Assembly: GCA_963921425.1 (NCBI GenBank)
Contig: OY992835.1
Location: 14,694,001 to 14,758,000, forward strand
Direction of reading: 5' to 3'
Length of the DNA: 64,000 nt
Source of the DNA: Dryas octopetala
Taxonomy: Eukaryota > Streptophyta > Magnoliopsida > Rosales > Rosaceae
In this document: one piece after another, positions 22,935 through 33,652 of the stretch
Numbering within the stretch: position 1 is the stretch's first letter
How the letters are laid out: each line of letters opens with the position of its first letter
Program-made: the position numbers and the translations under genes
The notes under the pieces: model-generated
Database searches by the model: none
Told to the model about the DNA's origin: nothing
What the model saw: the letters and a program-made list of their open reading frames with translations, nothing else

Positions 22935-23452
22935 ATGATGAAAAAAGAGGCTGAAGAAGCTGCTTTGGGTCTGTTTTGTGGTGAAGAAAAGCACAGCATC
23001 ATCAGTCACAGAGCCAACTGGTTGAGAGGAGAGCTGCTTGGCAAAGGCGTCTCCGGGTCTGTTTTTCTTGCCACTACCAAGAGACTCAGAAGGCTGATTC
23101 GTGATACGACTCCAGTCATGGTGGTGAAATCGGCCGAGGTCTCTGCTTCAGAGTCCATTCAGCGCGAGGCAGAGGTTTTCAAAGCTATCAAGGGCTGCCC
23201 TTTTGTTATTGAGTGCTTTGATGAAGAAATCACATCGTGTGAGAAGAAGGGTGAGGAGGTGGTCTATGACTACAATTTGTTGTTGGAATTCGCCTCCGGA
23301 GGCACGCTTGATGATCTAGGGTCCGCGTGGATTGAATGAATCGGATGTTAGGCGGTATACAAAGTCGATTCTTGAAGGAGTTAAGCATATTCATCAATGT
23401 GGTTACATTCACTAGTGATTTGAAGCCCCAGAACATTCTGCTTGTGCCTAGT
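22935..23452 (+). pseudogene. MAPKKK-like serine/threonine kinase, frameshifted and truncated
   Basis: From ATG at 22,935 the frame encodes the kinase N-lobe. The glycine-rich loop is GELLGKGVSGSVFLA and the ATP-lysine is in MVVKSAEV. Further blocks include SIQREAEVFKAIKGCPFVIE and LLLEFASGGTLDDL, typical of the plant MAPKKK17/18/20 group. After about 23,310 the frame shifts and stops at 23,337. The next frame continues the family with NESDVRRYTKSILEGVKHIH. One extra base in the following catalytic-loop codons creates stops before DLKPQNILL. Homology ends near 23,452, and a copia LTR starts about 170 bp on, so the activation segment and C-lobe are absent. Two disruptions plus loss of half the domain make it non-functional. 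Confidence 0.85.
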
Positions 23453-23623
23453 GTAAGTTTCTTTATACATCTTTAGCATACACATCTCATATGTACCAAT
23501 CAAACATATATATATATATTGTATCCAGTAAATATTCATATATATTAGTAGCAGAACACTTACCTGGTGAACTCATGATAATTGCAGGGGATTGACTATG
23601 AATCAAGACGCACACCAACTGCT

Positions 23624-24020
23624 TGATAAAAGGTCTCAACGCACCAGTCTTCTGGTCTGCACACTATACTTAAGAACTTCACTCAAGATGGGGAAGTGGA
23701 TGAAAAGCTCGGGGGTTCTTGTGCAGCCAGGGACCAATGCTATATATAGGGTCTTGAGAATATGAGTGTCCTCCCACTAAGGTACCTCATACTCAATCCT
23801 AATTTGACTCCTATACAAAGACTTGCTGCAGTCATGCTTAGTTTACAGCATATAGCAGCTGTATCCAAGTTATCCTAGTTCATATAGGTTTAGGATTCCA
23901 TCTTTATGTGAACTAGTCATGTAGTAGTATTTAGTGAGTACTTCTATTACTTGCTCCTTAAGAATGATCAATTAATTGAATCCGAATAGAACAAGGCTTG
24001 CAGTCCATTAGAATCTTACA
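23624..24020 (-). mobile_element. Copia 3' LTR (about 397 bp)
   Basis: On minus the LTR starts TGTAAGATTC directly after a purine tract (CCAAGTGGGAGAA, 24,021-24,033), which is the polypurine tract usual for Ty1/copia. It contains a TATATATAG box (near 23,740) and is taken to end in ATCA at 23,624. The left boundary is inferred from the TG...CA rule. No second LTR is present, so it cannot be cross-checked in this window. Confidence 0.65.
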
Positions 24021-24033
24021 TTCTCCCACTTGG

Positions 24034-24677
24034 ACTAGCATTGTTCTTAATCAATGACTTCACTGATAATTCATCAAGTAAACTGTAATTGCGCTAGAGA
24101 TATCAACTAAAACTTAACTTAGATCAACTTAGTCAAGACACAGTTGTAAACATCAGACTATGAGAAGTTCTTAGACTATTATTTGTCTAAACAACTCATA
24201 ATCATTAATGTTCAAACTGCATCTTACCTCAGTCATTTTCCAAGCATGAAATACTAAAAAAAATATGAGCTTACAAAAATCTGTTGGCTTATTCTCAATA
24301 CTTAACCATTTGTAAACTTGGTCCTACTGTATGAATTGCTAATCTTTAAGCAATTCCTCTTATCTTATTAGCAAGATTACTGTATGTATATATAAAAATT
24401 ACGGTATGCATGCATATACCAGAAAACATATGTATGTATCTACATATGTACATTAGTCTTAATGAACTGAATAAGTGAATAAACTTTAAATGTTTAAGTT
24501 GAACTATTAAGCTGTAATCATGATAAGTATAGTTCAATCTTCAACATAACTGAAACTAAGGAATAATTTGTAAAATTTAACTGAATGACACTGATCTACT
24601 TAAACTTCAACTAAAATAGAAATTGTAATAACAAAACCAAAAATACTAGCAGAAAAGATAGACAATTCCCTCTATGC
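24034..24677 (-). mobile_element. Copia non-coding tail between RNase H and LTR
   Basis: About 640 bp lie between the polyprotein stop at 24,678 and the polypurine tract. The sequence is AT-rich with no protein of its own. It is unusually long for this interval, so it may include decay or an extra non-coding insertion. Confidence 0.5.
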
Positions 24678-25208
24678 TTAAAGCTCCCACTCAATCGCAG
24701 CATCCATACTTTCAACAACTCCCATGTTCTTCACATGTTGTTTGAAGATTCCAACTGGTAAAGCTTTTGTAAAAGGGTCTGCCAATTGGTCTTGAGTGCT
24801 AACATACTCGATTTGCAATTCACCTTCTTTGACACTTTCTCTAACCATCAAATATTTGGTTCCAATATGTTTAGATTTAGAAGTCCTCTTGCTGTTCTTA
24901 GAGAAACTCACAGCCCCACTATTGTCACAATAGATCTTTATAGGACTGAATACTGACTTTATCATCTTTGTTTCTTGCATAAAATTCTTCAACCAAATAG
25001 CATGTACAGAAGCTTCATACACTGCCACATATTCAGCCTGCATTGTAGAGGTTGTTGTTAATGTTTGCTTAACACTTTTCCACGAAACAGCAGCCCCTCC
25101 AAACATAAAAACATAACCACTTGTAGACTTTAAACTATCCATACAACCAGCAAAGTCAGAATCAGAATATCCAATTAATTCCTTGGGCTTAGTGTCAATT
25201 GGTGTCAT
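24678..25208 (-). pseudogene. Ty1/copia polyprotein C terminus (RNase H domain), truncated
   Basis: An uninterrupted frame encodes the end of a copia polyprotein. The RNase H catalytic acidic residues are visible in GYSDSDFAGCMDS, TMQAEYVAV and IYCDNSGAVSFSKN. The characteristic SKHIGTKY and DPFTKALP motifs precede the stop. Gag, protease, integrase and reverse transcriptase are missing: the frame ends where duplication copy B begins (25,184). It is a 5'-truncated remnant with no means of autonomous movement. The few bases shared with the left edge of copy A show the duplicated block originally included this junction. Confidence 0.9.
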
Positions 25209-25925
25209 GGGTTGATGAGCTTGGAGTTGGAGCTGCCTTCTTCATGAATGACCGATTGCCTTGTTTATGGAAGTTGCACAAAAGGGTAAGAACCTGCCAC
25301 TTAGTTTAAGACTTAGTGATTGAGCTTGTGTGCTGTATGCTCCCTTTGTATTGAACCTTCTCTATAGTGGATTGCCCGGTCAGCTGAAAAAGACCCTCAG
25401 TTTTTACCCTTTGTGGTTTTTTCTGGGTGAACATCTTGTGTGCATTCGTCTCTATTTTGTGTTGTTATGTTTACTTACTCATTCAACTTTTAAACACAAA
25501 TCTGCACTGTAGTTATATGCTTGAAATTGCTATATGTCATATGGAACTGTTTAGCTAATCACACACCACTGTAGTTGTGGATAACATTGGGATGCCTACT
25601 GTGATGGGTCCTCTGAGTGTATAGGATGTCACTTGATCCTTTGATATGTTTGATTTGTGTTGTTTACAAATGTTATTTTTGATTGACAAGTCAATCTGTG
25701 TCTTCAGATTTTAGCCACTGTGTCGTCAGAGTTTTGTCTGCTTGATTAGTCTCTGAGTGATCATATAAAACAAAAATTAAGGTCTGATTACTGACAGTGG
25801 TTTTAATCAAGTTAATTAGGTAGATAAATTACCTAATACAAACTTTCAAATTCACTGATATATATGTTCATTGTTTATTTTTTATTAGGTGGAACTACAA
25901 CTTGTAACTTTCATATATTTTTTGT

Positions 25926-27543
25926 GGGTAAATTACAATTTAATACCTCAACTTTACCTAGAATTTCAAATTAGTATCTCAAGTTCAAAAAGTTACAATT
26001 TCATGCCTCAACTTCGAAGTCGTGTCAATTTGATACCTCCGTTAGTCTCACCGTTAGAAAGTCCGTTAAATATTGATGTGACATATTGACTTGACTTTTA
26101 AAAATAGCCAGGTGGACATAAATTAATAAAAAAATCCAATTAAACTTTTAAAATTATTAAAAATATAATAAATAAATAATTGAATAAAAAAAAGAAACAA
26201 AAAACAAAAAGAAGGTTGAGAGCCTAGCAACCCCGTAGCCCCCAATCCTCCTCCATTCGCCTCCCCAGTCGACCACCCAACCTACTAACCTCTTTCCCCC
26301 TCTCTGGCCACCGGCCGAGAACCTCCTCCCTCGCCTGAACCACACCTACTCCATCGCCAACCATTCTCAACTATTCGGCGGCCTAGTGGTCCACAACCCC
26401 TGCCATCTCGCACAGCAACCCTTGCCATCTTTAGCCCAAACCCGCCTGCAACACAACAAGACCATCTTTAGCAAAACTTGTTTTAGAGATCCAAGAATAA
26501 AACCATGAAAACAATACCAATTCACATACTCAAGAATAAAACCAAAATGCCTAGATCTTGACAAAAAAAAAAAAAAAAAAACCCAAACTTTGGAAGGTGT
26601 CGTAGCAGCTCAGATGAACAAATTGAAGGTGCCAAGGGACTCGTCGTGCCGAGGGGATGAAAGCCTAGTGAGTTTGACATCGTGACATGGCCGAAAACTG
26701 CCCAACGTCGCTGTGATCCTCCACTGCAACTGGCCTTAAAACGCCGACGTGGCTGCGATCCTCCACTGCCCAATGGCGCTGCTGTCGTCCATTGCAATCG
26801 TCCACTGCAACGAGCCTTAAAACGCTGGCCAAACTCACCGGAGAGAGAGAGAGAGTTGTAGAAGCAGGGGAAGAGAAAAGGGAAGGGGTGGGTCAAGTTG
26901 GGTTGGGTTGGGGGAGAAGGGAGAGGGGAGTGGAGGGAACTGGTTGTTCTGGGTGGGGGAGAGGGGCATGGAGGGGGTTGGTGGTTCTGGGTGGGGGAAA
27001 GGGGTGAAGAAGATGCTGGTTTAGTTCGGGGTTGCTCGGGTGGGGGGTGCGACGGGGCCGAGATAGGGTGGGGAGTGGCTGACGAGGGGAGGGGAGGTGG
27101 GGGGAGGTGGACGTGGGGAGTGGTAGGGATGAGGAGGGCTTGGGGGCCAGGGAGAGGGGAGAGAGGGAGGAAGATAGCTGGGGAGAGAAAGTTGCAGAGA
27201 GAGTGAGGGAGTTGGGGAGAGAGATGGTGGGTTTGAAGATTTTTGTTTTTGACAAAAAAACAAATTTGTTTAAATGATTTAAAGTTTTTTGAAATATTAA
27301 AATAGTTTTTTTTACATGTGGCAGCTTAGATGGCTAATTAGAGTTTAAGTGGACAAAATTAGGGTGAAAAGACAAACATATCTTTGCCACGTCATCAAAG
27401 ATAACGGTCGATTGAATAAAAAATGTAACGGAGGTATTAATTTGAAACAAAATGAAAGTTGAGGCATGAAATTGTAACTTTTTGAACTTGAGGTACTAAC
27501 TTGAAATCCGAGATAAAGTTGAGGTATTAATTGTAATTTACCC
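25926..27543. mobile_element. 1.6-kb Mutator-like element, copy B
   Basis: Same element as 9,001-10,579, duplicated with the segment. It is about 40 bp longer, mainly from an additional G-rich unit near 26,967-27,000. The terminal inverted repeats start GGGTAAATTACAATTTAATA. The interior again switches from C-rich to G-rich with an A-run between. No recognised protein. Confidence 0.75.
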
Positions 27544-28729
27544 ATTTTTGTTTCTAGCTTTCTTAATTATTATCAACCAAACATGAGAATAGAAAGTAGG
27601 AAAACTTCCATTTAGATCCTTTAATTTAACAATTTACTGAATAAAGTATTATGACTTTTAAAATTCTAACTAAAATCCAATAATACTATAATCATTTCAT
27701 ATTACATAATATTGATCCATTAGTTCAATTTTTTCACACATACCAGGTGCCAAGTCCTTGACGGTCATTTTCAAGTGTTCGGCAATGCATTTTTACTTTT
27801 TCTTAAGCTCTGGTTTGTCAGCTTTATATTAGGTTGTTACCTCTTCTCAAACTTAAAATGTCAGAGTTAAAACCTAAAATGCAGTCTCTACAAATCTCAT
27901 TCTATACCGTAGGAAGGTATGAGGTGAATCCGTATCCTATATCCTCAAAAAATAAAAAAATAATGATATATTTCTTTGACAAGACAATGGTCAAAGGGCT
28001 TTATTTAGAAAAAAATAAGAACTTTATTTAGAAAAAAAAAAAAGTCATAAGATTTTTTTCTAAATAAGAAATGTTAGAAAAACTATATTCTAATTTTCCC
28101 TATAAAGTAATCACTTTTTTTTCTTCCCTTCATGTACTATTTCAAACCAATCTAGTCAAGCAAAGAAAATGCTAGCTATTTAAACCTTAGCTTCCTCTTA
28201 AAAATGAATATCACTGTGTCCAAGGTTAAGATGCTTGATTTGGTCGCACTTATCCATTCCAATCATCAAACTATATTTTTTTTTTATGGGTAAACTATAA
28301 TTTTTTTATCTTTTTATATAAAAAGGAAGATTCGAATTTAGAATTCCCCTAATATTATGAAGAAAAGCACAATTAGCTGCTAGTTGGTGAACATACTAAA
28401 ATTTATAAGGCATATTAAAGGCGGTACATGTAGTATAGTACTATTGTTTGAGCATAGTGAAGTGTATCAATATCGTATTGGCTTACCTCACAAAACCCAA
28501 TTAAGTACCATGTATATATGCAAACAAAGGCACTTGTATTTATTGGTGATGGTATTAAGATGCTCCATTAATTGCACTACCACTCAGGTAATCTAGTTCA
28601 GTTCAGACTATGATCATGAACAGGCCAGGACTTGTTGGAACCACAAAAGCTAGATGACAATTGAAAGTGCAAAACAACAGTAATTAACATGCAATTAATT
28701 TTAAACAGCTTATATATATATATATATAC
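27544..28729. other. Non-coding part of duplicated segment B
   Basis: Counterpart of 10,580-11,762. No gene was seen. Differences from copy A include indels in A-runs and substitutions without codon-position preference. Confidence 0.5.
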
Positions 28730-29133
28730 ACGAGGAGTGCTCTAAAACTAACTAATTAGCAAGTTAATACGAAGCTAACCATACTTTTGGGACCACCACA
28801 TAACTAATTTTATAATTTGAACCGTCAATTATTTAGGTCATACTTCAAATATCATCATTACAAAAAATCAACTAAATCGGAAATCATTTAGTCATCTAAT
28901 TGAGATCAAATAAATAGACGATCAGTGTTTTTGATAAAAACATATAAATAGTTGTTGTTATAATCAAATCACAAAATGATTTCCGAATTTGAAGATTTTT
29001 TACAGGGATAATCTTTGAAGTAGGGCCTAAAAAATAGACAGTTCGAATTTTAAGATTACATTGTGTGGTGGGCCCAACATGGTGGTTAGCTTTGTATTAA
29101 CTTACTAACTAGTTAGTTTTAGAATATTCTTGT
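28730..29133. mobile_element. Palindromic MITE (copy B)
   Basis: Counterpart of the element at 11,764-12,178, with the same terminal repeats containing CTCTAAAACTAACTA and complementary arms. It is set in TA repeats. Confidence 0.7.
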
Positions 29134-29956
29134 ATATATTTATATCAGATTCAATCAGATGTGGACGAGCAAACATTCGAACGTGCCACCGAACACTCGG
29201 TAGCTTCGCCAAGAGTTCGATGAAGATTTTTTAATTTAAATAGACGAGCGCTCTTTCCTTCTCTTGATTTTGAGGGTATAGGTCGATGAGTTCACCTCAT
29301 CCCACCTTCTAGAGTATATAGAATAACCTTTGTGGAGGCGTTATGTTAGGGTTTAGCTCCCCAAACTAAACCATAATATAAACGCCGATAAATCAGGTCC
29401 GAGTGCTCAGTGCAGAAAATTTTTACACTACCAAGCGAGCAGCCGTGGTTATCGAGCGATCCGCACTGAATGGACCTATATATATATATATATATATTCA
29501 GAGCAATATTCCTAGGGCACATGCCTTTGTTCTCTAGTTAAGGAAAGCAACACATGATATAACTGATCATGGCTCTTTGTACTCTCTCTTATATATTCTT
29601 TGATCTTTACCTTGTTATTACAACATTTAGGTACTGTGCTAAATCCTGTACACATCTCTTTTCAGGTATAGAAACTTATTTACACAACTACACCCGTATG
29701 CGCGTGTAGCATATGATTAATAAATATGAGACATCTGTTGTACAATTGTACAATGAATGTAAATAAGTCTTTCTCATTTGATATTGGATCTTTGAGAGTT
29801 TACTAATACATGGAGAGACTAATTAATCAATTGGCTGTAAAACTCAAGTTTAATTCAAAATACTTTTACTTACTCCAAAGTTTAAAAAAAAAATTAAAGC
29901 AAAAAGTGCAGAATTATTAATCAAATTATGGCCATCATGTGAATATATATATATAT

Positions 29957-30517
29957 GAGGAAATTATAGATTTGGTCTACTTATTTCATACCTAGTTCAA
30001 TTTTGGTCTACGATATTTCTAAGTTCTGTTTTAGTCCACTAATTATTTCATTTGGTCAATAAAGGTCTAGATTTGTGACTTTAAATCCTTTGGGATTTTG
30101 TTTTTTTCAATTATAATTGAAATATAAGTTATATTTTATTATTTCTTAGTCATAGGAACCAATCTGGAGTATTAGAATTTAAGAGGATTAAGATTGAGTG
30201 AAGTTTGAAAAATTTGAAAAATTTTTGAAAAAAATTGACAGTTTCGGATACCCTACTTTGGGGTCAATTATCTTGAGTTCTAAAACTCCAATTGGAATGA
30301 TTTTTATATAGTTGTAAAGATGAGATGCATAACTTTAACATAAGTATATGTTTGCTAAATTTGGGTGAGATTTGATAGGGTAAAATACATGCCAAATTTG
30401 AGAAAACAAATCTGGACTTTTATTGAACAATTAGTAGATCAAAACAAAACTTAAAAAAGATCGTGAACCAAAATTGAACTAGCTATAAAATAAGTAGACT
30501 AAATCTGTAATTTTCTC
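29957..30517. mobile_element. 561-bp foldback MITE (copy B)
   Basis: Counterpart of 12,987-13,547 with identical termini and length. It lies only 37 bp left of the CACTA insertion. Confidence 0.75.
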
Positions 30518-30579
30518 ATATATATATATATATATATATGATAGTGTAAATAATCACTACAACAAAAATGTCGATAGAT

Positions 30580-30990
30580 ATCAGTCGTGGACTGATATCT
30601 ATTTGGGTAGCCGTCTGATATAGCGCGTCGTGATATCTAATGTTCACATTTTAGATATCAGTTTTAAACTGATATGTAAACATTGTTTATATATCATTTT
30701 TGATATTATTTCTGATATCTATAAAATCCGAATATCAATAATTCTGATCAATACATATCATATTTGAGATAGAATATGATATAAAACCATGATATCAATA
30801 TCAGGTTTGAGGTATAATATGATTTAAAATCTTGGTATCAATATCAGGTATATGATAAAATCTGATATGTAATCTCGATATCAATATCAAGTATAGAACA
30901 TACTCTGATATCTAAATATTGTTTATATATCAGGTCTGAGAGAGAATCTGATATCAAAATAACATAACATTTCAATTTTAGACCAAAACT
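30580..30990. repeat. CACTA left subterminal repeat array
   Basis: More than a dozen copies of a short motif around CTGATATC or ATATCAG in both orientations lie within 410 bp of the left end. In studied CACTA elements such arrays bind the element's DNA-binding protein. A sparser set occurs at the right end. Confidence 0.75.
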
Positions 30991-31466
30991 GATATTGTTT
31001 ATTATTTCAAGTTTTTTAAAAAGATTTGGAATGTATGATATATATTAATTTTTTTTTTCACCTAAAAAGGATATCAATGAATTAAATATACAATTGTGCC
31101 TGTAATTTGAAATGGCCTGAAATTTGTGCAAGTATAAAATCTTTCATTCCCATATATTTCATATTTTAAGCACCAATAACATTCAAAGTACCCAAAAAGG
31201 GATTACAATATAATATCCAACAAGTAGTTCTATAGTTAAGGAAATACATAATGAATTACTAAGGTATGACTGATAGTACTAATTTGAAAATACAAAAGCT
31301 GACAACTTCATCTAGCTAGTGGAGTAGAATCATTCACATCTTAAAGGTGCATGATTGCAATATGCAGAAATACTGCAGACTCTGTCCAAAGCATGATTTG
31401 CTTATGAAGGACCAACAAGGTACCATAGGCAAAAAAATTTAAAAAGGAAAAGTGGATACAGCAAAC

Positions 31467-31662
31467 CTCCAAGACATCAATGCTCTTAGTTCTCTTGTGA
31501 TGGAACTGCCCTTTCCTAATCACCACATGTTTAAGCTTCAACTTACTAAAAGCTCTTTTAAACTGACGTACATGAGCCATCAAATGCTGACTCTAAAAGG
31601 TCAGGATGATTGTAGTTCTTCCGAAGCTGGACAAACAAATTGTTAAGCTTTCCTCTCATACC
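31467..31662 (-). pseudogene. DDM1-like SNF2 remodeller fragments captured by CACTA
   Basis: Reading on minus, an acceptor-like AG precedes 31,662. The frame then gives GMRGKLNNLFVQLRKNYNHP and DLLESAFDGS (to 31,573). This matches the SNF2 ATPase segment of plant DDM1 (LRKNCNHPDLL in the family, with Cys replaced by Tyr here). About ten bases later, in another frame, 31,562-31,467 gives FKRAFSKLKLKHVVIRKGQF, then HHKRTKSIDVLE. That matches the C-terminal region of DDM1 (KRAYSKLKLEHVVIGKGQFHQERTK type) and ends at a donor-like GT. The roughly 200 residues normally between the two blocks are absent. It cannot encode a working remodeller. Identification is from memory of the family and should be checked by alignment. 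Confidence 0.85.
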
Positions 31663-33508
31663 CTGCACTGCAAGTTTAAGAATTTTTAAATAACATGGAT
31701 AACTGCATAATATACAGAAGAAAAATGAGCATGGGCAGTATTAATATAGCCTACAAATAAATGTAACACTATGAAGCCAAATTTACCATCTCAAATTGCA
31801 TAGTATATTCAACAAAATTTCTTTTTAATCTGTTCTCTTAGTAAAAATAAGTAAAGTTCATTTTTAGCTTATTTAATATGGTAATGAAGCTTCATACAAG
31901 CAAGTTATAAACTTTCTTAAACTATAGGTTATAAACATTCTTAATATACATGTAGGACTACCATAAGATCTTTTAGGATTAAAAATAAAAAAACATAAAT
32001 ACAGAAAGTATGTAGAAAGAAGATATTCTTAAGACATTTCCCATGCAATTCGACCTAAGAACCTAAGGCCTAAGAACGTAATTTTCATTAAGAAAACTCA
32101 AAATAAATTAAATTGTAAATTAAATGGTATATAGCAATCTGCAAGTTTCAGTTAAATGGTGATAGAAACATACAAGAACCAAAGAACAGAAAAACAACAA
32201 GATAATAAGCTCAACAGTCCGCCAAAGCAACTGGAAACTAATTAGAAAGATGCACAATGTATAAATGAAAGCTTGGAGGTATGAAAAGCCATGCCATTGT
32301 CCTGCAATGCTCAAGTATAGTTTTGACTAGGTAAGGGAACTCTTGAGTTCCTCCAGAGAGTACCAAAACTTTCATACTTGTACATTCAAAATTGTCAATT
32401 GGTAATGTGATATTATTAATTGGTCAAAACCAAATTTTCAAGCAAAATTTATACACAATGTGGATCTAAAGTCTATAAAAATGATAAAGACTAACAGAAA
32501 AGTTTGCAGGCAAGGGTACATATATATATATATATCCTAAATTACTATCAGTAACATAATGTGGACAAACCTGTTCGACATACCACATTGCTACAAGAAA
32601 CCTTGTCCTAGCTAGTTGATCTCATGCTAGATGCTTTTCCATAAAACAGATCGAACACAGCACTGCTGTAACATTATTAAACTTCAATAACATTAATGTG
32701 TTGTTACAGAAGAAATGTGATATAAAAATTAATTATATGTTTTCATAAAATAATATAACAATTGGGAATGAAAACTGTAAACTGTACAATCTCAAGTCTA
32801 GAACCATGGATCATGGACAATTATAGAAATCGGTATAAGACTTACTCAATTTCTTTGAATAGTAGATTTCAGACCCTAAAAGCATATATTAATGGCCTTT
32901 CAAAGAGAAGAAGACCTTTGCATCGCAGACCCTACAAATAAATGAAGAGACAAAAACCCAAGATGTTGCAAAGTGTTAAATAATTTCACACTAAACTACA
33001 AAAGTATAGACAACAAAAGGAAGGAATATACATGCCCAACAAAAAGAAGAAACATAACCAAACATCAGTGTATCAATTACTATAACAACAAATACTAATT
33101 TAGCAGAAAATCTTTGTACGGATAGGAATTGAAAATATAGTTTGCTTTAACTTCTACATGTAAAGGAGGAGAGGAGACGGCCTTTAATTTGTGGTTGGAA
33201 CATGTACGTAAAGGTGGTGCTATACTTTCTATTATAATGAAAATTTACAACTCTAGGCTATTTTATTTAATAGTAAACCAAAATTGCTGCACATGAAATA
33301 CAGTAAAGAAACTTTGGATCCAAATCAGTTAAACTCATAAGACAAAACAGTTTCACTCATAAGAAGTGTTTTTATGATTTTAATAAAGCAATGCACTTTG
33401 GCAAGGGTTTTTTTTTAATGATTTTAAAACATAGGGAATAAATCATCTCAAAACTAAGAAGTAAACATCATTGCAGTAGGTAAATTCATTAAAGAAATGT
33501 TTCTCAAC
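31663..33508. other. CACTA interior without recognised sequence
   Basis: AT-rich sequence between the two captured fragments, probably introns of the captured genes plus element DNA. The minus-strand frame at 32,120-32,314 has a hydrophobic translation but no recognisable family. It could be degraded exon sequence. Confidence 0.4.
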
Positions 33509-33652
33509 CTGTCCAGCAACAACCAGCCCGTCAGCTAGAAGGGATGTTGCCAACCAAATCTGCAAGACCTGAAATGCAGCCATGGTTGTCGGCTCAAGTC
33601 GCATGCAAACAATGATGCAGTCAGAGTCACACAGAATGTAAGAGCAATGACT
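33509..33652 (-). pseudogene. MATE transporter exon fragment captured by CACTA
   Basis: An acceptor-like AG precedes 33,652. The frame gives RVIALTFCVTLTASLFA, then after a one-base shift near 33,600 continues RLEPTTMAAFQ and IWLATSLLADGLVVAGQ to a donor GT at 33,508. These blocks match the FRD3/DTX42-45 branch of plant MATE efflux carriers (MAAFQVCLQVWL and SLLADGLAVAGQ in the family). One residue of the family motif is missing after FQV. Only one exon is present and it is frameshifted, so no transporter can be made. Confidence 0.8.

Noticed and set aside
31341-31583. 80-residue frame taken as a standalone gene
   Set aside because: Only its middle is meaningful (DDM1-like). The start methionine comes from the preceding fragment in another frame and the end reads through a donor site into intron-like DNA.
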